Shown here piece by piece: positions 1-7,574 of a stretch of 64,000 nt of DNA. The stretch lies in assembly GCF_001266615.1 (NCBI RefSeq), contig NZ_LGHZ01000014.1:1-64000 (forward strand). The letters run 5' to 3'. The notes beneath the pieces are model-generated. The model made no database searches and had not been told where the DNA came from. It was given only the letters and a program-made list of their open reading frames with translations. The stretch's first letter is position 1. The number at the start of each line of letters is the position of its first letter. This stretch comes from Kluyvera genomosp. 1 (GTDB lineage Bacteria; Pseudomonadota; Gammaproteobacteria; Enterobacterales; Enterobacteriaceae). A program made the position numbers and the translations under genes.

Positions 1-71
1 CATATTACCCGGTGATCTGCTTCCCGTTGATTGATACATCCTAATGTTAGTCTCGTCTTCATAAGCCGCAT

Positions 72-224
72 GAGGACATTTCCAAGAAGAAACCTTTTTC
101 TGATGAACAGATCATCTGTATCCTCTGCGAGACCGGTGGTTCTGTCCGTAAGCACGCCATTTCCAACATCACCTTTTACACCTGTCTGATGAAGCGCTGG
201 ATGGGGCAAAAAGTGAGGGCGTAA
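72..224 (+). pseudogene. IS3-family OrfA transposase remnant
   Basis: An open frame reads EDISKKKPFSDEQIICILCE..., then VRKHAISNITFY and ends at a TAA at 222-224. The pattern 'F(S/T)DEQII..L.E...G..VR...I...TFY.W' is the N-terminal helix-turn-helix of OrfA proteins of IS3-type elements (IS2/IS407/IS1222 branch). There is no ATG at the expected start, the usual 'TFYRWK' is changed to TFYTCL, the frame stops after about 50 codons, and no orfB follows, so this is a dead fragment. I could not identify its terminal repeats. It marks an old insertion beside the accessory region. Confidence 0.6.
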
Positions 225-252
225 CTGTGTTTAACGATGGAAAGCATCCTGA

Positions 253-1116
253 TTACTCAGGGATATGGATTGGATAATTTCCGCTCAGCATTGGGCGGCA
301 GAGGGTTTTATAGCCATCGTGGTCAAATCCTGACGCGACACTGGAAAGTGTGTGAACGTCTGTCAGTGAGCTGACCGCACCGAGCCAGAACCAGTTATGA
401 ATGACATGGTACTGAGTGAGAAACTCACCTTGTTCTTCCAGTGCAACCGCCCCTTCCCATGGCCAGCAGAGTACCTGTAAATGTGCTAATGCCTGATAAA
501 GCCGGGCATGATGCGTTTCTATTGCCTCCCGGCCGCAACAGGCTCCTGCACAGCGTCCTAGCATTGAACGAAAACAGGCACGCCCGTGGTTAACGGGTTC
601 GAGGCCCATTACCGAATAACAAAGCTTTTGTTCATCGGCCACGGTTTTCAACGCATCGAGCGCAGCTCGTCGATTCGCAAATAAACCAAAAAGATGCGGT
701 GTGCGGGAGAAATCGATATCTCGCGCATACACAATCTCCGGCCGGGTGCCATTAAGGCGAAGTGAACATAGCTGTCTGTTTCTCCGCAGACGCTTATTAA
801 ACAGGGGCTGTTGTTCTTTAATGAGACGCGCTTCAAGCAATAGCGCGCCCAGTTCACCGGCGGTAGGATGCCAGGAAATTCGTCTTGTTTGCTGAAGTAA
901 CGACGCTTCTTGAGTGGTACGGAAATGTGACATCACCCGGCTACGAATGTTGATGCTTTTCCCGATATAAAGCGGCAGTGATTCACTGTCACCATGAAAA
1001 ATGTAAACACCAGGCACTTTGGGTATTGACGCCAGAATAGGGCGCAGGTGCTCCGGATATTGGTAGACTGGTCCTTGGTCGTTTTCCGACCGAACAGGAA
1101 CCCGACGGTTGATCAT
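253..1116 (-). CDS. cho: Cho, UvrC-like excinuclease (GIY-YIG endonuclease)
   Basis: 287 residues, close to the 295 of E. coli Cho. The N-terminal GIY-YIG nuclease domain is visible: GVYIF at about 36-40 and LYIGKS at about 49-54, then R residues in RSRVMSHF and an acidic region LLLEARLIKE. It lacks the UvrB-binding and C-terminal HhH/RNase H parts of UvrC, as Cho does. Family role: in nucleotide excision repair Cho makes the 3' incision, including at lesions that UvrC handles poorly. A near-consensus LexA box lies just upstream, so it is expected to be SOS-induced, as in E. coli. The start ATG is preceded by GGAGTC. The location next to a blue-light operon differs from the E. coli location. 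Confidence 0.88.
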   Translation of the reverse strand: MINRRVPVRSENDQGPVYQYPEHLRPILASIPKVPGVYIFHGDSESLPLYIGKSINIRSRVMSHFRTTQEASLLQQTRRISWHPTAGELGALLLEARLIKEQQPLFNKRLRRNRQLCSLRLNGTRPEIVYARDIDFSRTPHLFGLFANRRAALDALKTVADEQKLCYSVMGLEPVNHGRACFRSMLGRCAGACCGREAIETHHARLYQALAHLQVLCWPWEGAVALEEQGEFLTQYHVIHNWFWLGAVSSLTDVHTLSSVASGFDHDGYKTLCRPMLSGNYPIHIPE

Positions 1117-1130
1117 AATGACTCCACTTA

Positions 1131-1146
1131 CTGTTTATACATACAG
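1131..1146 (-). promoter_or_regulatory. LexA (SOS) box upstream of cho
   Basis: The 16-mer CTGTTTATACATACAG fits the LexA consensus CTGT-N8-ACAG with complete CTG/CAG ends and an AT-rich centre. It sits 15 nt upstream of the cho start codon, so LexA would block the promoter or the first transcribed bases. Confidence 0.8.
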
Positions 1147-1203
1147 GATACCCGGCGGATTGGTGATGTCAACGCCGCCAGTCGTATGCAAACAGGTGTG
1201 CAA

Positions 1204-1761
1204 TCATGCGCGTTGATCCGTTAGCCAGGATTTAAATACATCATTACGCAATGTTTTCATGAAATCGATATTTCCTGAACACCCCAGTTTTTTAATCAGA
1301 TTAGAGCGAATCTGATACACCGTCTTGATATGAACATTGAGATTTTCTGCCATTTCAATGATCTTTTTCCCGTTAGACATTTGATCAAGCAGGGTGGTCT
1401 CGCGAGGTGAAAGTTTCACTCTCTGCTCAAGACGAGGACTTTCTTCTCGTTGCTTACCAATCGTAGTGAGTATTCGAGTCATTTCATTTATTGACGCTTT
1501 CGATGAAATAAAATTGACCGTAAAAGAATCCAGGAAATTATGCAGATTACCATCACCCAACAAAAGAAAACGATGTGTGCGCAGATCATATTGATGCTGT
1601 TTTACATTGGCATATTGATTGACTGAGAAAATAACAAAACGAACATCATCACGATTAAAGCGTACATTCGTGAGGATTTGTCGCAAACCTAGCTCGAGGA
1701 AGTTATCATCAAGCCATAAATCTACTCGTTCAAGTTTAACAGGGTTAGCTTCGCCGTTCAT
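1204..1761 (-). CDS. LuxR/NarL-type transcriptional regulator in the blue-light operon
   Basis: 185 residues. The C-terminal part (about 118-175: LSPRETTLLDQM, then KIIEMAENLNVHIKTVYQIRSNLIKKLG) is a clear LuxR/GerE helix-turn-helix of the RcsB/FixJ kind. The N-terminal 110 residues resemble a receiver-like fold (VDLWLDDNFLELGLRQIL at the start) but I see no phospho-acceptor signature, so it is probably an orphan regulator. It follows ariR by 46 bp on the same strand, in the place of E. coli ymgC, and has its own GGAGTC ribosome site. YcgZ/YmgA/AriR act through the Rcs phosphorelay in E. coli, so a partner of RcsB (like BglJ or MatA) is a reasonable inference, not shown. Confidence 0.7.
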   Translation of the reverse strand: MNGEANPVKLERVDLWLDDNFLELGLRQILTNVRFNRDDVRFVIFSVNQYANVKQHQYDLRTHRFLLLGDGNLHNFLDSFTVNFISSKASINEMTRILTTIGKQREESPRLEQRVKLSPRETTLLDQMSNGKKIIEMAENLNVHIKTVYQIRSNLIKKLGCSGNIDFMKTLRNDVFKSWLTDQRA

Positions 1762-1807
1762 AATGACTCCACATTAAAAATAATGATGCTATGCGGCCTC
1801 GACGTGA

Positions 1808-2086
1808 TTAGATATCGTCGAGAGTATAGTCCACAATAATTTCCAGTGTTTTACGAATAACATCAGCCGAAACGATGTTATTCGTTTCTTCTAGTGAATG
1901 GATAAGTACAGCAATAATATTTTTGTTACTAACCGTCTCGCCAGCGGTAAGAAGCTGGCGTACCGCACCGCCAAGTACTTCAGCTTCTTCTGCTAACATA
2001 TCTCCAGCCTTAAGGAAATGCTCAGATAAAGCTTTGTTGTGCAGGGATGGGTAGAAATCATATTGCTGTAGCATAGCGATTCTCAT
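1808..2086 (-). CDS. ariR: AriR/YmgB-family small connector protein
   Basis: 92 residues. The central and C-terminal motifs SNKNIIAVLIHSLE and SADVIRKTLEIIVDYT match E. coli AriR (YmgB, 88 residues), a small dimeric all-helical protein implicated in biofilm and acid resistance and in signalling to RcsC/RcsB. It lies third in the ycgZ-ymgA-ariR order, 37 bp after ymgA, and should be co-transcribed under BluR control. The N-terminus is more diverged than the C-terminus. Confidence 0.85.
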   Translation of the reverse strand: MRIAMLQQYDFYPSLHNKALSEHFLKAGDMLAEEAEVLGGAVRQLLTAGETVSNKNIIAVLIHSLEETNNIVSADVIRKTLEIIVDYTLDDI

Positions 2087-2123
2087 CTGTAAGTTGTGTG
2101 AGCATTAGTTGTTGGGTGAATAT

Positions 2124-2426
2124 TCAATGGATTTTGCTGCTTTTGTTTTTATTGCTGTGAATCAAAATATCGTTGTCATCGTGTCTGCGTTTCTTTATGT
2201 TCCTTACCTGAACAGGCGAAATAGCATCATTTGAACTATTTAATGCATCAATTTCATTGATTGCTTTTTGCAAAGCATGCATTCGAGTTACATCTATTTC
2301 CGTGCTCAGCATGTTATTCAACTCATATAAAAGTGCCTTCGAATTAATCGGTCTTTTACTTTGAATAATCGATAATACGGCTTCACCAATCAGTGTGTCA
2401 GCCAGTTTTTTTTCATTACTCATCAT
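2124..2426 (-). CDS. ymgA: YmgA-like small regulatory protein
   Basis: 100 residues. Weak but recognisable similarity to E. coli YmgA (90 residues): an N-terminal helical region ADTLIGEAVLSIIQSK..NSKALLYELNNML, then a basic tail rich in K, R, N and H ending in ...KIH, as YmgA ends. Its position between ycgZ and ariR supports the name more than the sequence does. Two in-frame ATGs (2426 and 2423) sit after a poor ribosome site, so either could be the start. Expected role: with YcgZ and AriR, altering the Rcs phosphorelay when BluR is lifted by blue light or cold. Confidence 0.65.
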   Translation of the reverse strand: MMSNEKKLADTLIGEAVLSIIQSKRPINSKALLYELNNMLSTEIDVTRMHALQKAINEIDALNSSNDAISPVQVRNIKKRRHDDNDILIHSNKNKSSKIH

Positions 2427-2530
2427 AACAACATTCTCTTATTGCTTTATATCCCATATGAAGGATTAAGCATTAAGTTAACTCAGGCCGAGTATTGCAG
2501 TACTCTATATGCACGGTATTCTTTTCTTTA

Positions 2531-2776
2531 TTATCTGTTTTCAAAAAGCAATCCAATCAATTCGTTGTAATGTTTCTCTTCTTCATGGTCAGCAGAGTGC
2601 TCAAGTCGCTTGAGCAATTTAGTACATAGTGATTTCCTGTTGAGATTTTTCCCGTCTGTCAGGATTTCTACCACGATCTGCCCTAAGGTCTCTTGCTGAG
2701 TAGGAAGAGTGGCTTTATCAAAGTAGCTGCAAATAGCACTGGCTGAATCTACGTTGTATTGACGGTTCTGCTGCAT
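2531..2776 (-). CDS. ycgZ: YcgZ, first gene of the BluR-controlled operon
   Basis: 81 residues starting at MQQNRQYNVD. The run TQQETLGQIVVEIL and the ending HYNELIGLLFEN are nearly the same as E. coli YcgZ (78 residues). The open frame continues upstream, but the ATG at 2776 is chosen because AGGAG lies 6 nt before it and the length then fits the family. YcgZ is the promoter-proximal member of the ycgZ-ymgA-ariR operon and has been linked to the Rcs pathway in E. coli. The promoter region shared with bluF carries two TGTAC-type repeats. Confidence 0.88.
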   Translation of the reverse strand: MQQNRQYNVDSASAICSYFDKATLPTQQETLGQIVVEILTDGKNLNRKSLCTKLLKRLEHSADHEEEKHYNELIGLLFENR

Positions 2777-2835
2777 GTTTTGCTCCTGTTGATGACGTTT
2801 TCTTGTAACGATTAGCGTTAGCAAACTCATAAAAA

Positions 2836-2857
2836 TTGTACATAAATGTTGTACAAC
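2836..2857. promoter_or_regulatory. Candidate BluR operator of ycgZ
   Basis: Two TTGTACA units (2836-2842 and 2849-2855) repeat at 13-bp spacing, 60 bp upstream of the ycgZ start. The unit is itself near-palindromic. MerR-like MlrA/BluR proteins bind TTGTACA-type sites, and this is the ycgZ side of the 318-bp ycgZ-bluF gap. The rest of that gap is AT-rich promoter sequence with no gene. Confidence 0.6.
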
Positions 2858-2942
2858 ATGATGATTATTTTTTAGCAAAAAATGCTTATCGTTTAAAAAC
2901 AGCAAGATAAATGTTATTTATTTGTATCAACTTAAGAGTAAT

Positions 2943-2960
2943 CTGTACGTGAGTTGTACG
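2943..2960. promoter_or_regulatory. Second candidate BluR operator, bluF side
   Basis: CTGTACG (2943-2949) and TTGTACG (2954-2960) form a direct repeat at 11-bp spacing, about 135 bp upstream of the bluF start. The unit resembles the TTGTACA repeat on the ycgZ side with A changed to G. It could let BluR act on bluF as well, or be a second half of a looped operator. Confidence 0.45.
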
Positions 2961-3094
2961 TGATTAAATGAAAAGTAGGATAAAATAACAGTGTTGGAAT
3001 TAATTAAAAATAATGTTAAATCAATGTGTTAAAACAAGGGCATTTTGCTGTCTTATCTGCTACTGTGGGAAAAAACCTCATTGCTGGAACCGTT

Positions 3095-4315
3095 ATGCTA
3101 ACAACCATTATCTATCGCAGTCATTTATGCCACGATGTTCCAGTAAAAGCGCTTGAGAGTATGGTGGCAGAAGCCAATCTAAAAAATACTGAAGCGAATG
3201 TTACGGGGATCCTTCTCTTCAACGGTACCCATTTTTTTCAACTGCTTGAAGGCCCTGATCAGAGTGTGAGGCGTATCTACAGCGATATCGGTGGTGATAA
3301 ACGGCACTACAATATTGTCGAATTGCTATGTGACCACGGGCCTACACGCCGATTTGGAAAAGCAGGGATGGAACTCTTTGATTTACGAGAACATCCTCGT
3401 GAAGAAGTCCTACAAACGGTGCTGAACAGAAGTACCACTCACTATCAATTAACCTATAACGATCGTGCACTACAATTTTTCCGAACATTCGTTGAGGCGA
3501 CTGAAAAGGGGAACTATTTTGAGATCCCACCCGCGGAGTCCTGGGAGTTTGTTTCTACTGAAGTAACGGATGATCTGGGTCCATACAGGGCATCGACCGC
3601 GCGGGAATATACGCTTGCATTACAACCCATTATCGACCCTCTGGCACAGGAAATTATTGCTCTCGAGGCGCTGATCTTCACCCCGCAGGGTGAAATATCT
3701 GATGCGTATTTCGACAGCCTGCAAGGTGATGAGATTTATGAAGTTGACCTTGTGAGCAAAAAAGTCGCCTTCGAAATGGTGCGGGAGCGAGATCTGAGTG
3801 GAAAAATCCTTTCCATCAATCTGCTACCGATGACGCTAGTAAAAATACCTGATGCCGTTGATTATCTCATCCATGAGATAAAAACGAATGGGTTGGTCCC
3901 TGAGCAAATTGTCGTGGAATTCACGGAACATGAGGTGGTATCAGGGATTGAGGAGTTTACCCGTGCGGTGAGAGTGCTGAAATCTGCCGGAATCAGTGTT
4001 GCTATCGACAACTTTGGCGCCGGATTTGCCGGTCTGCAACTACTGGCACAATTTCAGCCTGAACGTATCAAAATTAATGCGGAGTTGATCCGCGATGTTC
4101 ACAAAAGTGGGCCGAAACAGGCCATTGTACAAGCGATTATTAACTGCTGTTGCTCACTTGAAATTGTCGTCTCAGCACTCGGTGTTGAGAAAGCGGAAGA
4201 GTGGATGTGGCTTGAGTCTGCGGGTATTTCCCATTTCCAGGGGAAACTCTTCGCTGCCCCTTACCGGGAAGGTGCTCCAGCCATTGCCTGGCCGGAGAAA
4301 AAAGGGTTACTCTAA
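3095..4315 (+). CDS. bluF: BluF, blue-light sensor with BLUF and degenerate EAL domains
   Basis: 406 residues from the ATG at 3095 (E. coli BluF 403); the frame is open 5' of this, but MLTTIIYRSH is the conserved start. BLUF domain at about 1-95 with the flavin-side tyrosine Y7 (IIYRSH) and glutamine Q49 (HFFQLLEG). EAL-like domain at about 155-400: EALIF lacks the usual arginine, and the DDFGTG motif reads DNFGAG, so cyclic-di-GMP hydrolysis is unlikely, as for E. coli BluF. Known role: light-excited BluF binds the repressor BluR and releases it from the ycgZ promoter. Divergent from ycgZ and followed by bluR. Confidence 0.93.
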   Translation: MLTTIIYRSHLCHDVPVKALESMVAEANLKNTEANVTGILLFNGTHFFQLLEGPDQSVRRIYSDIGGDKRHYNIVELLCDHGPTRRFGKAGMELFDLREHPREEVLQTVLNRSTTHYQLTYNDRALQFFRTFVEATEKGNYFEIPPAESWEFVSTEVTDDLGPYRASTAREYTLALQPIIDPLAQEIIALEALIFTPQGEISDAYFDSLQGDEIYEVDLVSKKVAFEMVRERDLSGKILSINLLPMTLVKIPDAVDYLIHEIKTNGLVPEQIVVEFTEHEVVSGIEEFTRAVRVLKSAGISVAIDNFGAGFAGLQLLAQFQPERIKINAELIRDVHKSGPKQAIVQAIINCCCSLEIVVSALGVEKAEEWMWLESAGISHFQGKLFAAPYREGAPAIAWPEKKGLL

Positions 4316-4338
4316 CGCTGTACAACTTTCCCGTCTTA

Positions 4339-4369
4339 CACCCCTTGTGACGCCGTGTTGTAAGGGGTG
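4339..4369 (+). terminator. Stem-loop after bluF
   Basis: CACCCCTT (4339-4346) pairs with AAGGGGTG (4362-4369), 23 bp after the bluF stop. No clear T-run follows, so termination is uncertain. It may mark the end of the bluF transcript before the separate bluR promoter. Confidence 0.4.
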
Positions 4370-4468
4370 AACTCTCTGAATTTCCTCATATGTCCTTTTT
4401 TAACCTCTTGTTTTCACTTGCCGTTTAATAAAAATTAACAACATATGCACTCTTTTTTGCGAAAAAGA

Positions 4469-4495
4469 CTGTACAATAAAAAATAAGTTATACAG
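4469..4495. promoter_or_regulatory. Inverted repeat in the bluR promoter
   Basis: CTGTACAA (4469-4476) and TTATACAG (4488-4495) form an imperfect inverted repeat with 7 of 8 positions paired, 54 bp before the bluR start. It contains the same TGTACA core as the repeats between ycgZ and bluF, suggesting autoregulation by BluR. This is inference from the shared motif. Confidence 0.45.
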
Positions 4496-4549
4496 ATTAA
4501 ACCGAACCTTATCCTGTTCAGGAAAGTAAGGATCGTGTCGAGAGGTACT

Positions 4550-5284
4550 ATGGCGTTTTACAGTATCGGTGATGTTGCCGAAAGATGCGGAATAAACCCT
4601 GTCACGCTACGAGCCTGGCAGCGTCGATACGGGTTACTGAAGCCTCAGCGAAGCGAAGGGGGACATCGTCAGTTTGACGAAGAAGATATCCAACGCGTTG
4701 AAGAAATTAAGCGTTGGATTAAGAGCGGTGTACCTGTTGGCAAAGTAAAAGCGCTGCTGGAAGAAAGCCGCGTCATCACCCATGACGATGACTGGACATC
4801 TCTGCAAGAAGAAATGATGTCCGTACTCCGCTTTGCCAATCCACCAAAGCTGCGGGCAAAAATTGTTGCAGCAGGGCGGGAATATCCCATTGATGCACTT
4901 ATCGATCATGTTTATATGCCGGTGCGTCAGCGCTTGAGCCTTGATCACAATACTGCACGTATTATGTGTAGCATGTTTGATGGCATCCTTATTGAGTATG
5001 TTGCGTCTGCTTTAACAGAACGACGTCGTAAGGCGGGTAAGGAAGCGTTACTGATTGGCTGGGATATTGATGACAGAGCTCGCCTTTGGCTGGAAGCATG
5101 GCGTTTATCACAGGCTGGCTGGCATATTTCGGTCCTTGCCGAACCTCTGGAAACCCCGCGTCCTGAGCTTTTCCCTGGTCAAATGCTCTTTGTCTGGACC
5201 GGTCTGACCCCAACCAGACGCCAGCAGGAATTGCTTCAGCACTGGAATGAACAGGGTTATACCATCACCTTCCATCAGCCTTGA
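4550..5284 (+). CDS. bluR: BluR, MerR-like repressor of the blue-light regulon
   Basis: 244 residues from the ATG at 4550, which has AGAGG 4 nt upstream; a GTG at 4535 would add five residues. The N-terminal MerR-type winged helix ([20 protein letters not shown], about residues 3-22, then [10 protein letters not shown]) is almost the same as E. coli BluR (YcgE, 243 residues). The C-terminal half is the family's B12-binding-like domain, used in BluR for contact with BluF rather than for cobalamin. It represses ycgZ-ymgA-ariR; BluF antagonises it in blue light. It is transcribed in the same direction as bluF, after a 234-bp gap with its own operator-like repeat. Confidence 0.93.
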   Translation: MAFYSIGDVAERCGINPVTLRAWQRRYGLLKPQRSEGGHRQFDEEDIQRVEEIKRWIKSGVPVGKVKALLEESRVITHDDDWTSLQEEMMSVLRFANPPKLRAKIVAAGREYPIDALIDHVYMPVRQRLSLDHNTARIMCSMFDGILIEYVASALTERRRKAGKEALLIGWDIDDRARLWLEAWRLSQAGWHISVLAEPLETPRPELFPGQMLFVWTGLTPTRRQQELLQHWNEQGYTITFHQP

Positions 5285-5403
5285 TACCGTCGTATAGAAA
5301 ACTCTTAAATACGCTCCAAACGAAGCATAACTGAATGATTCTAAGTAGAAACTCCGAAAAAGAGACTATGCTTACTACTCTGCGATTTTAAAAGGGAGTG
5401 AAA

Positions 5404-5562
5404 ATGGGTTTCTGGAGAATAGTCATCACAATCATTTTACCTCCATTGGGTGTGTTGCTCGGTAAAGGATTTGGGTTAGCCTTTTTCTTAAATATTATCT
5501 TAACCTTACTCGGTTATATTCCGGGATTAATTCACGCCTTCTGGGTACAAACGAAAGACTAG
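5404..5562 (+). CDS. yqaE: YqaE/Pmp3-family small membrane protein
   Basis: 52 residues, too short for usual gene calls. MGFWRIVITIILPPLGVLLG and IPGLIHAFWVQTKD are the hallmark of the UPF0057/Pmp3 family, and nearly every residue agrees with E. coli YqaE. Two membrane helices fill the protein. The family is stress-induced and affects membrane potential or ion homeostasis in yeast and plants; the bacterial role is unclear. AAGGGAG precedes the ATG by 4 nt, and a strong terminator follows, so it is a single-gene transcript. Its place beside bluR differs from E. coli, where it is elsewhere in the chromosome. Confidence 0.9.
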   Translation: MGFWRIVITIILPPLGVLLGKGFGLAFFLNIILTLLGYIPGLIHAFWVQTKD

Positions 5563-5570
5563 TCAATATT

Positions 5571-5594
5571 AAACGGCGCAAGCGCCGTTTTTTA
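5571..5594 (+). terminator. Rho-independent terminator of yqaE
   Basis: AAACGGCGC (5571-5579) and GCGCCGTTT (5582-5590) form a perfect stem with a 2-nt gap, followed by further Ts. It sits 8 bp after the yqaE stop. Confidence 0.85.
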
Positions 5595-5839
5595 CTGTCT
5601 TCTATGCATTTGTCTGCATCTATTACGTCACCATTGTGATGTCCTGATCTGAAAATGAAATCTGAGTCACGACGCCCCAAATATACATCAGTTTTAATAA
5701 CGGTCCCAACCGACCGCGCCGGGATCCTCCTTTTAGCGGTCAGCCTTAATCAAGATACCCGTCCTCGCGCCTGAACACCGACTGATTTACAGCGCTCTGG
5801 CAAATTATAAGTATTCACAGTGAGGAGTAGGGGGAAGCG

Positions 5840-6010
5840 GTGGGCGCTGCTACATGTAAAAATAAAACAATTGATGAGTCTGGTTGTTTTGAAATTTGCC
5901 CTGTATGTGGGTGGGAAGATGACCCAGTGCAATCTGCTGACCCAGATATTACTGGAGGGGCAAACTCTCCGAATTTAAATGAGGCGAAACGTCCATTCAA
6001 CAAACAGTAA
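5840..6010 (+). CDS. Small CPCC-type cysteine-rich protein, possibly N-terminally degenerate
   Basis: From GTG at 5840 the frame encodes about 56 residues containing GCFEICPVCGWEDDPVQSAD and then GGANSPNLNEAKRPF. This is the signature of the cysteine-rich CPCC family, short zinc-ribbon-like proteins of unknown function often found among accessory genes and toxin/immunity loci. Family members normally open with a CPCC knuckle; here that part reads GAATCKNKTID, keeping one cysteine, so the first zinc half-site looks damaged. AGGGGGA lies just before the GTG. It may be a pseudogene. No function is assigned. Confidence 0.5.
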   Translation: MGAATCKNKTIDESGCFEICPVCGWEDDPVQSADPDITGGANSPNLNEAKRPFNKQ

Positions 6011-6156
6011 CTGAGTATTTTATCCCGGCCACTACGCCGGAATCGCTTCAACGTGGTAAAAAGGCCCGTAATGCGGCGAAACAGGTTGCTGAATCCGTGA
6101 AAACACAGGTCCGGGAAAAACTGGGTGAAGGTACAGCTTTTAGTCTTACGGTGTAG
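5983..6156 (+). other. Unassigned open-frame fragment (TEYFIPATTPESLQRGKKARN...)
   Basis: An open frame after a TGA at 5980 overlaps the end of the CPCC gene and stops at 6154-6156. Without a start codon it encodes about 57 residues: TEYFIPATTPESLQRGKKAR, then NAAKQVAESVKTQVREKLGEG. The amphipathic, lysine/alanine-rich run looks like real protein, probably the tail of a degraded accessory gene. I do not recognise the family. The rest of 6157-6399 shows nothing I can name apart from the hairpin at 6356. Confidence 0.25.
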
Positions 6157-6355
6157 TGTAGATGGAATAAAAAGCGGCTGGCATATGAAGTAATAGCCCC
6201 ACAGACGTCATTTAACATAATATACATTATGCGCACTAAAATGAATTCAGGCAGAATCCACGGTTTACTGGTCATGATGATGTTCATTAGTTAAAGCCAG
6301 GTCAGCTCTCAGGTCCTCACTTCTGGATCATCGGTATCGATTTGTCTTCTATCAA

Positions 6356-6378
6356 ACCCGGTAAAAACCGGGTCAGTT
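6356..6378. terminator. Hairpin downstream of the SDR gene
   Basis: ACCCGGT (6356-6362), loop AAAA, ACCGGGT (6367-6373), then CAGTTTTT on the plus strand. It lies 20 bp beyond the end of the minus-strand SDR gene and has the better T-run on the plus side. A bidirectional or plus-strand terminator is plausible. Confidence 0.45.
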
Positions 6379-6399
6379 TTTGGGGTTGAATTCACTACG

Positions 6400-7230
6400 T
6401 TACTCAGGCCTCAGTTCACCGTATTTGAATGATGCGGTTGCTCCACCATCTATCAGTAAATCGCTGCCTGTCACGTAGGTTCCATTCGGCCCAAAAAGAA
6501 ATTCTGCCAGCGCACCGATCTCATCAGGTGTACCGCCACGACCAGCCGGTGATTTCTCCAGCATGTTCCGATAAAAAGTGCCGCGTTCATCACTATTAAG
6601 TTCGTCATACGCTAATGGCGTGAAAATGATACCGGCACTGATGCAGTTTATCCGGGCACCGCGTCTTCCCCATTTTACAGCCTCTGACATAACCCGAAGC
6701 GCATTACAGCGTTTAGATATCTGGTAAGCATAAAGGCTGTCTTCAATCTCTTTAACCAGCGGCATTTCAAGTAATGCTTCTGGCGATAATGTGGCGAGTT
6801 CATCCACCTGAGCCTGAGTCAATGCATCGACTGCTAGTCGGTGGCTGGACTGGGAGCCAATAACAACGCAAGAACCGCCCGCAGCGATGACGTTGCCAAA
6901 TTCTTCAAATAGTACCGCACTACCATACAGGTCAACGCGGATCAGATCCTGGGCGCTGGCTTGAGATGGCGATAATCCCGCAGTGTGGATAACACCTTTG
7001 ATGTCACCCAGTGCACATGCCGTTTTCACCAACGCCTGTATTGAATGGCGTGAGCTCACATCTACGGTCGTAGTACTCACCTGAAATCCAGCCCTTGAAA
7101 GCGAATGTTCAACCTGCTGTGTATTTTCAGGTTTGATATCGGCTAGCAGGATATGTTTGCCAACGCTGACGCGCCGCGCAATTGCCTGAGCAATTGATCC
7201 ACTGCCGATTACAACAATAACATCGGTCAT
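6400..7230 (-). CDS. SDR-family NAD(P)-dependent oxidoreductase
   Basis: 276 residues. Rossmann start VIVVIGSGSIAQAIA (a variant of TGxxxGIG) at about 4-18, LLADIK acidic end of beta-2 (about 28-33), active-site serines in VIGSQSSH (about 123-130) and the catalytic pair Y169/K173 in YQISK. The C-terminus has the usual SDR ending TGSDLLIDGG. Substrate unknown. The GxG motif 'GSGSIA' is unlike the classic TGxxxGIG, a feature of some divergent SDRs. It stands alone, with 344 bp of non-coding sequence upstream (7231-7574) in which I see only the Fur-like site serving the next operon. Confidence 0.8.
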   Translation of the reverse strand: MTDVIVVIGSGSIAQAIARRVSVGKHILLADIKPENTQQVEHSLSRAGFQVSTTTVDVSSRHSIQALVKTACALGDIKGVIHTAGLSPSQASAQDLIRVDLYGSAVLFEEFGNVIAAGGSCVVIGSQSSHRLAVDALTQAQVDELATLSPEALLEMPLVKEIEDSLYAYQISKRCNALRVMSEAVKWGRRGARINCISAGIIFTPLAYDELNSDERGTFYRNMLEKSPAGRGGTPDEIGALAEFLFGPNGTYVTGSDLLIDGGATASFKYGELRPE

Positions 7231-7496
7231 AATACTACCTCATCTGTTGATGATTACCGGTGGCAAAAGCCTACAGCCTACGCCCCTGACGTCAAATATC
7301 GGTTGATCATAGCGGTTGCCATGAAATGAAGTAAGTCACTAAATCGGCTTAACCTTATGAATTGCGCTCATCAATAATGGTACTGTTCCTCTGAACAACT
7401 GCCGGTGATTTCAGCTTTGTATCCTGATTATTCCTCTCTAAAGCTTAAAAAAAAGCGCATTTTGGACTATACGCAACACAAATTCTGGTAGGTAGA

Positions 7497-7511
7497 TGAG
7501 AGTTAATCTCA
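7497..7511 (+). promoter_or_regulatory. Fur-box-like repeat upstream of yncE and the TonB receptor
   Basis: TGAGAGT-T-AATCTCA is a 7-1-7 inverted repeat (6 of 7 pairs) matching the layout of the Fur core TGATAAT-N-ATTATCA, followed by ATTGCAAATGATAG, which could hold an overlapping half-site. It sits 63 bp before the yncE start. Iron repression of a TonB receptor operon would be typical. Divergence from consensus keeps this tentative. Confidence 0.5.
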
Positions 7512-7574
7512 ATTGCAAATGATAGTAGTTACCATTACCATCTTGGTTTGTAAAAATTTGCAAAGGAAACTTAC

